NCBI RefSeq assembly: GCF_000002075.1
Contig: NW_004797293.1
Coordinates: forward strand, 1,067,725 to 1,131,724
Direction: 5' to 3'
Length of the DNA stretch: 64,000 nt
Source: Aplysia californica
Lineage: Eukaryota > Mollusca > Gastropoda > Aplysiida > Aplysiidae
The translations under genes were made by a program, and so were the position numbers. Of the stretch, positions 12,072 to 24,400 are shown in pieces (within the stretch, counting starts at the first letter, position 1; the number at the start of each line of letters is the position of its first letter). The notes below the pieces were generated by a model that saw nothing but the letters and a program-made list of their open reading frames with translations, was not told where the DNA came from and did no database searches.

Positions 12072-13650
12072 TAAGGCAATATATCACATATCTCTCGTCT
12101 CTCTTCACACTTACTAATGTTCAAATTTTTTTATATATGTATATGCTCATCAGTGGATTGCCACTTTTATACATGTACCCCTATTTTTCTTTTTTACTGT
12201 TGGTAAGGGACCTTCTATTGTGGGTATTACTTTCTTGCCTTGTGGAGTGAGAGAATGGATCATCAACTAAAGCAACTGTGCTGCAGTACTGAAGTCAGGT
12301 GTTTTTTTTCTGGAACTGAGGGAGAACTAGTCTAGTTTTTTGTTGATGTTTTTTTTATTTTTTAAATTTTTTTAAAAACTCAAATTGCTTTCAACGCATA
12401 TTTTGATGTAAGCTGTATTGACATGTTCCTAAAGCTAGGAATTGCAACTAGTTTTAGATTTAAAAAACAAACCCGAATTCAAAAGGGCGTAAAAGTTTGT
12501 GCTCTTTTACTCTTTGTTTTAACTTGAGGACAAGTATGTTTGGGACTTCGGTCATCCTCAAAAATATTATTTTTTTTATTTCTATGTCAAGAAAAAAGAC
12601 AAAAAACATTTCCACATGAAACTTATATTTATGATTATGACATTGAAGGTTTTCAGTGTTTACCGTCGCAATTGTCATAATGTTCATGATATAAGAATTT
12701 TTCGGAATAATTCATCATCTCATGCAGGACCTTATCAGTCTTACCAAAATATCTGAATTTCCATTTTCTCATTCTGATATTGTTTTGTGAGCAATGATCA
12801 CCATAATTTGTTCATTTATTTGGAGTCCATCATTGTATTTGAACAATACAGAAGTCAAATGTTATCTTCTTATAGTGAGAGGCTAAGTAGGGCCAAAGTT
12901 TTGTTATTTATGCCAAGCAACTGCCTGAAACATTAAAAACAATTGAAAAGTCTTTGCTACATGGTGCTGTATGTTCCTTTCTTTGTATTATATAAAGGAG
13001 TTATTAGTAGTTTTCAAGGGTCCATTTTTGTAGCATTTGCAATACTGTTTATCTGTGAGTATGTATGCTCTGAGAACTTTGTTTTTGAAAAAAAAAAATG
13101 TCTTCTTTGTTTTCTGAAGGTACCGTATAAAAATTAAAAGGTGTACATTTGAAATATCTTATTCGAATCTCTTTAATATTTTTCTCTTGCCTTTTAATGT
13201 AAATGTGACACAGTGTGTCTCTGATAATGATATTCTTTCCAGCTGAATTTTTCTAGTGCCTGTCTCATTGATTTCAGGTAGCACTGGTCATAAAAGAGGT
13301 TGTTATGCATGAAATATCATTGTAACAGCTGTTTAGTTTTCAGTTTTCAGCTTACTATAGAACAAGCAAACTTGAGAAAATGGTCTATAGCCTTATTCTT
13401 ATATTTTTATGAGACCGTGCTTGAGATTTTATCATGTTTGAATCTCATTCCAAATGTTTTTCTTTCTGCGAGTGACCAAACACTTTTCTTACAGTTTACC
13501 ATTTTTTAAAAAGAATCATATTTTGAGTTACCCTATGACTCCAATTTAGCCATGTTTTGGTGGTCACTCCCATCACTGGAGTTGAAGTTGAAATTAAAAA
13601 TTTGTGAGATGTTTGGGTGACTGACGATCTAAATAAACTTTCTTCTGTAT
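12072..13650 (+). other. PIN1 3' UTR and downstream sequence
   Basis: AT-rich sequence after the PIN1 stop. AATAAA occurs at 13632-13637 and is a candidate polyadenylation signal; weaker ATTAAA-like hexamers occur earlier (about 12932 and 13134). The true 3' end cannot be fixed without transcripts. No other gene is seen here. Confidence 0.45.
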
Positions 13651-14039
13651 TACGAGGACAATTGTTGGACAATTTGTATCATTTTGTGGCATTGCTTACA
13701 TACTTGATGATGTGGAAAAAAAAAGGGGGAATGATTCAAACAGTGCATCCTTTTCATAAATCTTTTGGATTAGGAAAGGAAAGTCCAACTCAGTTGGGCA
13801 TGTACAACTCAAACCTCCAACACATTGGGTGAGGATTGACAAGTGTGTTCGACACATCCATAATATGGGTGAACTAATTAACAAAAAATTAGCCGGGGAA
13901 TGGCAAACTGTATGTGCTGTCTGTGATGTAGAGTTTTCTGTGTTCGTGTTATCTGTGCTCGACCTTTTGAGTCTGAGGTAGACTAAAGAGAAGCATATAG
14001 ACACAATACCAAGTCAAACTTTTAGAAGTACAAGTGGGT

Positions 14040-14214
14040 GGTTGGCGGCTGCTCTGGTGTGGTTTGCTTCTTCTTTCCTATCAAACATCTATCGTCCTTA
14101 TCTCTCCTTCTTCTTTTTTGTTTGTTACTCTCTTATAACACCTCTATTCTTCTGGCGCTCATATGACTATGACCTTATGCAGTTGCGAGTGCCGTAAAAC
14201 CTCTATAAAAACTA
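14040..14214 (+). repeat. SINE with S1 tail, body type b
   Basis: The body block TGTGGTTTGCTTCTTCTTTC...CCTTATCTCTCCTTC is followed by the S1 tail ACCTTATGCAGTTGCGAGTG then CCGTAAAACCTC. Related copies are at 43325, 53036 (minus), 53272 and 55180. Confidence 0.85.
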
Positions 14215-14604
14215 AACTAAAACTTTTAGATGGAATCCTTTTGGAAAGAGAGAAAGGCCAAATAAAGTACTTGGAGGAGGGGCTCCTTAAATTTTGATCT
14301 TAAACAAATGGGATACAGCTGGATGGAGGTAGGGATTACAGCCCAGCCAATAAGTAAATGATGAGGTCTTGTTGATGGCATATACTCCGGCATGGGGTAA
14401 GAAGAGAAAGGATTATGATGACGATGGATATATATTCATACATGATGTAATTGGCGGCAAGAAAACCTGCCTCCAACAAGGTTCTGGGACATGATAATGT
14501 TTGGTTTAGGAGGAGGAGATGGGCCATTTTGTCAAATGGTACTGAATGATGCATCATGTTCAGCACCTGAACAATCACTGTAGACATAACACTTTAAGAT
14601 AATA

Positions 14605-15829
14605 TGTGAGGCATCGGGGAGAAATCAGGCGCTCTTCAAAATAATCAAATAGAACAAAACTGGTACAGTCGAACCTGCCCTGACGGCCATTTTCCATTTC
14701 CCCCTTTTCGTTTTTTCTATATATTTTAACTGTGTAAAATGGGCACCTGTGCAACGTGGCCGCGGCCACCATATTTTAACACTCAACCCCTATAACACCA
14801 AACAATGACACCTGTCTTAGACGGCCACCTTAATGACTATTACGTTTTGTCAAAAATTGTGTATTGGCCCCTGACGTGGGCGAGCCGTCATAATCCAATC
14901 ACCTGTCGTTGTTGTTAGGTAGTTCCTCCAACAGATCATATTGCGTAGGCCCCTCCCACTGTTGACCAATAGGTAACAAATTTTCAGCTGCTGATGAGGT
15001 AAGCGTGTGATCCCTCATAAGCCCCGCCCACAACTAGACAATTCGTAAGTGAGATGAGCGGTCCCTGTTTACCCAGTCTGTGACAAAGTAACGAAGGACA
15101 TCAACATGAACTTGTAACAGAAGGCGTCACTCGTTCTCAGAGAGGTGGCGACCCATGTGTTTGTTTTACCAAAGCACTCGGTCCTCCTTGTCTGACACAT
15201 TTCATTTTATTGTCACTCTTGCACAAAAGCAGCAACGAAATTATGGAAAAAAACCACAGCAAAAAAAACGAAAACAACAACAATAACAACAACTATGCGG
15301 CTATCTTCAATGGGAACTCAGAAAGGAATGGTTTGTTTTCTTCATCTTGATCAGTCCTGCCTAAGACGGCCACCTGTCTTATACGGCCACTTTCCTCCTT
15401 GACAATGGGTGGTCGTCTTACTCAGGTTCGACTGTATTTTTCTTCCCATTTGAAAATTATTTTGAATTTTTGTTTTTTTGGCTCAATTAACTCAATACGT
15501 CTTATATTAATTCAAACACATGAACATGTGGATTTTACGGAAAACTTTGATAACAGGCACCAAAAAATGTAAATTTGCATTATCCAAAGACTATGGAATT
15601 AGACCAAACTTTGGCTGCCATTTTCTCGCTAATTTTATCTCGGAAACTAGAGGATCCCCACCAGTTTCAATCACAATTGGTGAATTATCTCTACTCATAT
15701 TTAAAGTAGATGCATATTTTTCCCATGGAAAGCAAGACAAATTACAAATGAACAAGGTGTAGGATAATGTCAGTAACTCCAAATGCCCAAAAAATTGACA
15801 AACGCTTGATTCCACAACATTGCAACACA
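14605..15829. mobile_element. MITE family A copy split by a TA-target element
   Basis: The family A left end (TGTGAGGCATCGGGGAGAAA, then TCAGGCGCTCTTC) is at 14605. The right end (TTGACAAACGCTTGATTCCA followed by CAACATTGCAACACA) is at 15829. Between them a 769-bp element (14666-15434) interrupts the copy; removing it leaves about 456 bases, the usual family length. Confidence 0.85.
14666..15434. mobile_element. non-autonomous TA-target DNA element (family T), complete
   Basis: The element begins CAGTCGAACCTGCC and ends CAGGTTCGACTG, with TA on each side (14664-14665 and 15435-15436). A TA duplication and CAGT-type ends are typical of Tc1/mariner-superfamily non-autonomous elements. Subterminal GACGGCCA/ACGGCCAC blocks recur in both halves. 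There is no transposase frame. A second copy lacking the right end is at 24881, and an isolated right-end piece is at 44845. Confidence 0.85.
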
Positions 15830-18415
15830 CAAAAATTCGACAAAAGTTTGAATTGCAAATCTACAAGACTTTATTAATAATTATATATATGCCAAAAGAC
15901 AGTACAGTTTCACAAAAAGACACTACAACTTTGTAGTAAGAGTCTTAGAAAAATCATGTAAAGTATCTATTGCACACAAAATTTCAATTTATCATATGAC
16001 ATACTGATGACAATATTGATAATACTGATTACCTGGAGACAAACACTGCCACTTCAGGGTGTTTTTTTTAATGCAATATAATCAAAGCACAGGGAACATT
16101 TGACAATATTTAATATAGTGGACTTCACATTAACAAACTCTTGCAACACAATGACCACTACTCCTGAGCATGTTTGTACATTTTAATCTTTTAAATCATT
16201 TTAAGTGTCTCAAAAGGATACACTTGAACACTTCAATCATTACTCGATTGCCATCCACTAAGTACTTATGTCGTGTTAACATCCTTGTGGTTTTGCTTGC
16301 AAGAGGGAAGTGCATTTCATATTAGTAGAGTGGGCCCCCAGCTACAACAGGGCTGCAGGGACGGACATGATGTCCCTCTATTATATCTGAATGCTGTTAT
16401 TTTATTGAGCAGGATCAAGTTTATACAAAATAACTAATGATCAAAGAATCAAATTGTTTTATTACATAGGATACCCACTCCTTATTTATCACTATCAATT
16501 ATTGTTCCTTTCTTTTTCTGTGACATCTTTTATCTCATCTTTATCTTATTTTATTTAGTTTCATCAAAGAGGGAGGTTGACCGGACATAATTTGAGATGC
16601 GCAAGTAATATTTATACCATTTGCATTTATATAGTGCATATAATGATATATCCATGCTTCTCAGAGTCCATAGCATGCTCTCTGCACTTTACAATTATTC
16701 ATAGTTGAATAGTTATATGTATTATGTACCACAATTAAGAAAAGGAAAATACATAGATCTGTGGCACATCTATCGCCCAGTGTCTACTTTTCATTCAGTC
16801 TTTTATTTCTGTTACAAGTCTCACCATCCGCGGAGAGACAATGTGGTACCAGACCAAGGTCATGTCAGAGAGTCTACAGACCCACTACTACTAGAGACCT
16901 CTTTTTGTAACAATCACTCTAATGATGCTTTCCTGGGAAGCGGCATTCAGGATAATTATGTCTGATGTTTATGTGCCCTGGTCTGTACACTAGTGTAGAG
17001 AGAGTTGAAAGTAAAGTGGGGCGGGCAGTTCGTTGCAACAATGCAAGCAAATGCGAGATGGTGACGCAGTGACCTACTTTCAAAGTAAGACGATAAACAG
17101 TGCCAATTATCATGAGCAGTGGGTGTGGGCCAGTGTTGTCTAAGAACAGGATAAACTGTACTGTCAAACCAGAAAAGACATTTCAAATCGAGTTCTCACT
17201 ACCGACTGCTGATGCTGAGCCACATTTGATACAGAATGTGTAATACATGACCATGCTGCGTTAGATTTGCACCAGTGACCTCCTTTTGTTACAATCACTG
17301 TAGTGATCTCTTTCTATTACAGCTGCTCTATTGATGCTTCGCCGAGATGTGGCATCTTGGGTAATTATGTCTGACATTTATGTACCCTAGCTGACATCAC
17401 TTTGTTTATTCCCTATAATTTGTAAATTATCAGCATCATGGTAACTCGTCCCCTAACCCTGTTTCAAGTGTGAATAATAAACACATGGTTTACACTGTAC
17501 ATGATTCAAAATATTGATAAGTCAAGCGATTACAAGCTAAACAACTCAACAGCAAAACCGACTTCACCAACATAAAAGAATCCATTCAGTACTTGGACTG
17601 CGTTTTCTTACCTTCCCTACTGATGATGCCTGAAAGGTGGCATTTTTCTTTCAGATGACTTTACCTTCACTGAATAATCGCAGTTGGTAATTTTGATGAG
17701 ACAATATAGTTGGATGTTCACAGACAGGTTTTTGGTCAGGAAATAGACCTTACAAGGTTTGTCGCTCTCACACTGAAGTGTAATTCCCTCAGAAGATGAC
17801 ATAACCTTGCGAATAAGACTTGCTCTTAGGGCAGAAACATGCAGATATGTACAGAGGCAGTTTTCCATAATGTTGTCTCTGCCACTGCCAGGATTTCATG
17901 CAAGGCATCAGAGTATTCTGAGGGTGCCTGTAGGCTGATCGTTTGTGTCTTGTCATAATTCTTTTCACATAGAAATTTTTGTGTGCAGCACTGTCAAGAC
18001 TATCAGGCATTTTCTCCTGTGTCCAGCATCTTCTGGTAGAGTGGACACACATTTGGGTACAATTTGGAACATTCAGCTGCACCGAAGTCCTAAAAACTTT
18101 CAACTTTGTCATTAGTGGGGTCATATTTGACACCATGGGTGGTGATATTTCTCTTGTTGCATCTCCGTTCACTTGTTGTCTGGTCTGTCACTGCATTGGT
18201 GAGTGCTGCACAGTGTGTTATGTAGCTGTGCTGTCTTCAGTGTCCATTCACCAGTGTATTATCGTCAGTCGTTGCCTAACACTTCAACAAGTATTACGTT
18301 TTTTGTTTAATCAAGCCAAGCTTTCAAGCAGGCTATGGCTTGTTTGTCTTGTTTTATGACAGGACTACCACCACAAGTCTTGTCTTACTCACACAAACTT
18401 TAACCTGAAAAATGT
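15830..18415. other. interval between PIN1 and KHK 3' ends
   Basis: No recognised gene. Part of the right side is presumably KHK 3' UTR on the minus strand, but no polyadenylation signal could be chosen. A diverged SINE-tail-like piece is at about 16618-16700 (GCATTTATATAGTGCA, minus orientation). Two segments at about 16893-16978 and 17275-17392 resemble each other (ACCTC..TTTTGT.ACAATCACT and GGTAATTATGTCTGACATTT-like blocks). The longest open frames (17979-18359 plus, 17789-18172 minus) have no domain I recognise. Confidence 0.5.
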
Positions 18416-21400
18416 TCACCAAAATTCTTTTAAACCATTGTACCCATACATGGAACACTTCCTACCGGCTAACTGACATCCAAACTCAAGGGAATCTCTA
18501 ATGATGCTGCTGTCTAAACCTGAACTCTTTCTTTTCTTCAAAGCATGACCTATAAAACCTGCAACAAAAGTATCGCCAGCGCCAAGAGTGTCCACAGCAT
18601 TAACGCCTGTCAGGGCTGATGCCGTCAGAACTTCATCCTTGAATTTTGCAGCAGCACCCAACTCTGCCCATGCACAGATCAGAACAGCTCTGAAAAATAA
18701 ATAAATAGTGCTGTGAGGGACCTAAGCTTTCTAGATACAATTCATACATTTAAAGATAAACGTTGAGTTATTTGTTGGGAAATAAATTAAAAAATTGAAG
18801 AGGGCACACTTGCTGAAAAGCAGATAAGAATAAAGATGAAGTTGTAAAACTTGTTTATTTCAAAATAAATTTTCAGTTACAAGAATAATAATATTTTTTT
18901 TCAAAAAGAGACTCAGTATTATTAAAGAAATAACGATAAACACTGCTTACAATACTGAAACTAAAAATCACAAGGGACTTGTGCAAATATTGAAAAAATG
19001 AAAATGTCACATTGGGAAATTTTATTATAGCTCTATAGCTTTTCCAAACTTTCGAATGTCAGTTATGCTATACACTGAAATAATGTATTTTTACAATACA
19101 TCTCTACATCTCTGGTTTACAATAAAAGTGGTTTCTTTTTTGTATCTCACAACATTTGATTTTGGGTAATATTCTAAGGTCTTGGACATAATTGGTCTTT
19201 TACAATAGCGACAATTGGTATTTACGGTGAGGTCATGTACAACTAGTATAAGAAATGCACCTTGCTGCTTCTTGGAAAGTACGGAACAAAAATGCATAAA
19301 AGAAAGACTAATTGAATACAAGGAACTATTTACTATTTTAAACACATGTAAATAGCCAGAATTTCATCTGATTATTAGAATTTACAGTAAAATGCTGTTA
19401 CAGTTATTCTCTTCACCTTATCAGTAATGGATACAAATTCTATTCTTATGTAGAGAAGTTATCTTTATTATCTGATCTGTTCTAGTATTCCTTTCATTAT
19501 GCGGCAATGAATCCTTCACAGCTAAAGTTGGCTGAGGTATAATGCAGGGTTGAAGCACCAGCCTCTGAAATGATGTAAATAGTGTTGAAATAGTTGAAAG
19601 GGCATAAGACTGACAGCATTACATGATCAGTTGTTTCTTTTTTTTGCCTACAAACACTTTTGTATTTCCAGAATTGAGGGGCGAGCAGAAAGTGATGTTC
19701 ATGAATAAAACTGTTTTTCAGCTTCGAGCCAAGATTTACCCTTTGTGACAGTGATTATAGAGCCCTTTCACTGCTGAAACTGGATCTTCAAATCCTTGTA
19801 TGCTGGCAAAGTCTTTGCTGATGAAGACAATATCAGCTTTTGACATCACTGCTTCTGCAAAGACACAACAACCACCATTTTCACTTCACGATTACAAAGT
19901 TATGTTAATGTCAAGATGAACAAATCAGTATAAACAATTTTATTTTTAGATGAAATGAATACTATAATTCTGTGGGATCAAGCAAATGACATGTGTTAAA
20001 CACCATTTTATCCAAAACAGAAGTTCGGATTCGTAAACATAATTCATAACAACAGATTCATGAGAGCCAGTGTCATGTAGGGATAAACAGAGAGAAAGAT
20101 GAGGACTACAGAGATGTGGGGAATGCAGTTCCCGTCTTAAGAAGTGTTGAAGTGTATTACATGCAAATTTGTAAACATTAAGTCCAGCAGTGTGTTTTCT
20201 TCAATTGTGATATCACATAATTCCAATTGGTTAAGGGCCTCACCAGTGTGAGTTTTATCCTCCTCCCTGTTCAAGTTCAACACAGGGCAGATTTTGGAAA
20301 TCGAAGATTTTTTTCAGAAGAAAAGACAGTAATCACAAAAGAAACTTAACACTCAAGAATATGTCACATGACAGAAATGTGTCTTTGAGCATAGCATGCT
20401 TTCATGCTGTGCATGTGCATGCAGAAACAACCACACAAACCTGAGTTTGATATGTCTGGTTTCTCTATCTCTAAGGATATGACCACGGGCTGCTTCAAGC
20501 TTGTCCCAAGACTTGTGTTATAGCTGAGCACATCTTCCATCATGAGCTCATAGTCTTGAACATTGCTCCCAAGCTTTTGGATGACACAAACGTCGGGAAT
20601 GATCAGTCTAAACACTACAAACAGAGAAAATTTGGAGAACCACACTTAGATCAGATGAAATAAAAATAATATGGATTGCCAGTGTAAGTCCTTACGTCAC
20701 TTTTCTAAATGGATTATTGCGGAGTCTTACACTAACTTGATTAAGCTGTCGACATACATATTTACATGTATATATACATATGTGTGTCACAATACCATCA
20801 GTTATGGGGTATAGTTTTTGGTGTCATCTTAAAGCTTGTTCATTTGTCTTGCTTTTGATGAAAAAAATACCCATCTACCTTGAATAGAAGTAGAAGATAT
20901 TTTTGATTGAAGGGGATGGAGGTCCTGGTGTCAGAGCTAAAATTTCCCCCCAAAATGGCCGCCAAAGTTAGACGGCTTCCAATGTTTAAGTGTCCCTGGA
21001 AATGTCAAATTTGCTTTTTTTGTTCGTCTTTCTTCAACATTTTTCCGTAAAATTCAGACCGAAAAGTGTTTTTAAATGGACTTAAAAGATGTTGAGTCAA
21101 AAAAATACCCCAACGAGAAGAAAATGCCATTTCTAGGAACCCCCCATTTGATAAAGATTACCCAACGAGTGGAAAAATGTCACTTTTTTTTCAGTATCAT
21201 TTTTTTAAATGAGCGACTGATTTCATCACAATGCCACACATCATGTATGCAATGCATAATGAATAAAAGGATAGACAATTACAAGTCAAGATAGTCTATA
21301 GAAACGAAGGTCTGAGGGGCCAGTCAAACTGAATAACACTGGGGTGAGTAACTAAGAAAGAAGAATAGACGAGAAAAAAAGATTATCCCACTAAAACTGT

Positions 21401-24400
21401 GCAGAATAAATATATAGGAGAAAAATTGTCACCTTCCATCAAGAGATAATTGACTATTATTATCTTTTCTTAGGTGAAAAAGATTTGAAACACTATATCA
21501 CAAAGAAAGATAGTAGTGATTGTTCAGCAACTGCTAAATTGGCAACAAACAACAACAATGACTACGTACGGTACTACTTTAAGTTACTTGGATGATATCT
21601 CTATCCTTTCGTAATACACATTCAGAGAAAGGATTTTGATTTAATGGTTCTCCTTGATCATATGATGAAATTTGCCCACCAACGATCAAATTTAATCTAC
21701 TAAACAGAAAAACTGGTGAACATACCTCAAAATGAACCTGTGCATATGCAGAAAAATTCCTTTTCAGTTTCTCATGAAAGGCACGGTATGTTAATTTTGG
21801 CTGGTCCCTACAAATATTCAAGAAAGAAGCAAGTTTGTTCAGGAAAGCAATAAAACCCCATAAAATATGCAATATAGCAAAGACACAGGAGCAAGAGGGC
21901 CTAATTTCAAGACAGTGACACACCCTCTAGTCCCAATTATCTATTCTATATGATATTGATCATACTCATGACAGCACTCCTGAAAAATGTAACTCAGAAA
22001 AAGAACTGTTTCCTTATTTTTCCTTTAAATAGACTATATTATTATAAAGTTCTACTAAAAACATGGCATCATTTGCCGACATAGAACCCACCCACAAGAA
22101 GAAGTAGGTTACTTTTGGCTGTGTGGGACACAATCTAGCAGACAAAGACATCATAACAATTTCTCTCCACCTGGGAATTAAACTTATATTCTACACATTT
22201 AAAAAACCCAGCTTAAACTGTATATCACAGATGCCAGTCCACCCCAAATACCAGATTTGCCTGACTATGATTGTAAGTGTAAAAATAGTTATTAAAAATA
22301 GAACCTCGAGACTTTACTAGCATTTCTCGAACAGAGTAGGATTGAGTTTACAATTTAAAGCGGTTTAATAAAATGAGAGATTCGACTCTCTATATCTAAT
22401 GAGTTCAAGAACATTGAGATCAATTAAGTCCTTGCAGAGCAGGGTCTGATGTGTCTTTGAAGACATCTACATATATACATATGAGATTTAAGGTGTAGGA
22501 AACATTCATCCTTCCGAACTCCATGAATTATATGACTCAATTTTAGAACAATTTCCTTTTAATGTTGTAATGGTTGTAAAGTGAACAAAGCATGTTGTAG
22601 AGCATGGATATGCACTATATAAATGCAATCATTATTATTTTTATCTTTATTATTATTATTATTATCGTAATAAACTTTGACATACCTGGGATAATGCAGG
22701 ATAGTTCTTGACCCTGTGGTCTGGCACAAAATGCATGTGGACACAGGACACAGACAACTTTCCATGACACAGTGGCTGGTGTCAATTCCCATCGCACTGA
22801 AATCTTCCTGAATCCAACTGAAAAGGAGAAGGAACATACACCATGGACCTTGATTTTTTTCATTGTATGTGAAGGTAGTCAAAGAAAGAATAAATTTGAT
22901 TAGAATAAAAAAAAACTTTGAAAAAACAGCGATGAAAGAAAAAGACAATTTATAAATACACAGCAGAAGCAAAATTCTTAACTCTTTATCTGATCTCCAA
23001 GGGGGGTAAACCACTATACTATCTACTATGCAGGGCCCCTTTTTTGGTAAATGTAAAAAGTTGTTTCTGCATCCGATCCGGACATTAGGGATTACCTTGT
23101 TAGTGAGACGACTTCCTGGGCCTTCGGCATATTGTGGTAGGGTGGTACAAGTACAAAATCCAAAAATGACGAAAACATCACTAAATGGGTCATTACAAGT
23201 CAATTATTTTGATAGTTCTTCATCTAATGAATGAACTCCCCATAAAAGAGACCTGTTTTCCAATTGCTGAAAAGTAATTAATTGATGCCAAAGTCGTAAA
23301 GGAATGAAGCTCTACCCGAGCGGCTCACTGCGAACTGCTGGGAGTGGTTTGCAGGAGATAAAAAAAGAGTTAAACTGCAGCATTCTTTTTTTTAGTTGAA
23401 GAGAGATATTGTGAGATATCTACTTTTCTGAAGGGGGGGGGGGTTGAAGTTGCAGAAAGGGTGGGGGCTCATTGGTCTAGGGGAAAAAACCTCTGCTCTC
23501 ACGCCAACGTACCAGGTTCAATTTCCAATTTGAGTAAGTAAAGTCAGACAATGGTATTGGGATTTTTTCTCACATTTTTCACAACCCCAATGGAAACATA
23601 TTTATGTAGGCCTAAATGTATATATATTCTAGTCCTAATAAGCTCCGAGTTCCAGTATTGGGATTTTCCCCCCACATTTTTCACAACCCCAATGGAAACA
23701 TAATAATATAATATATCTAAGTACAAAATGTAGCTACATATTAGTCCTATCAAATAAGCTCGGTGTTCCTCCAGAGTGAACTTTGTACACGTAGATACAG
23801 CTGCAGAAAGTAGTGGAGGATCAGCTGAACAAACAAACTTTTGCATTAGTCCCTACAAAAAGATAAAGATAATGGAGAGTAAAACAAGTAGGCCTACATT
23901 ACCTGCAAAAACAATAATGCTTAGAGCTGAAAAAGTATGATCTTACAGTAAAAAAGATATCCCATGTACTGTTAACCTCCCTCACCCACCCAAACCAAAT
24001 CTCAAATCTACAGTTGACTCCACAGGGGAGGAGACTGAGGAAGCGGGGCAGGAGAGGAAAAAGTAGAGGAGGAAGAGGGGTAGGAGAAGAAAAAGGTGGA
24101 GGAGAAGAAGAAGAAGAAGAAGAAGAAGAAGAAGAAGAAGAAGAAGAAGAAGAAGGAGAAGGAGAAGGAGAAGAAGAAGAAAGAGTAAGAGGAGGAGGAT
24201 CAGGAGGAGGAGGAGGAAGAGAAGGAGGAAGAGGAGGAGAGCATCATAGAAGAAGTCTAAGAGAAAGAATTCCCACGCAAAAAACTGTACCACGCCTCAG
24301 CTCCAGCATTTCCAAGGACTCCCATGAACTCTACAGGAACAGCCAGAAGAGACAGCACTGTACTGTTGTTTGCTGCATTTCCACCTCTCTGCCAGTAATA

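Noticed and set aside
17789-18359. Overlapping 126-127 codon frames on both strands near the KHK 3' end
   Set aside because: Neither has a recognisable family. The location fits KHK 3' UTR, and overlapping long frames on both strands occur by chance at this composition.
22559-23203. 214-codon minus-strand frame
   Set aside because: It joins KHK exon 3, SINE tail and repeat family X by chance. Only 22817-22686 is coding, in a spliced frame.
23463-23535. Possible tRNA gene
   Set aside because: A- and B-box-like motifs are present but no acceptor or anticodon stem pairs convincingly. The other tRNA-like heads in the window are rejected as tRNA genes for the same reason.
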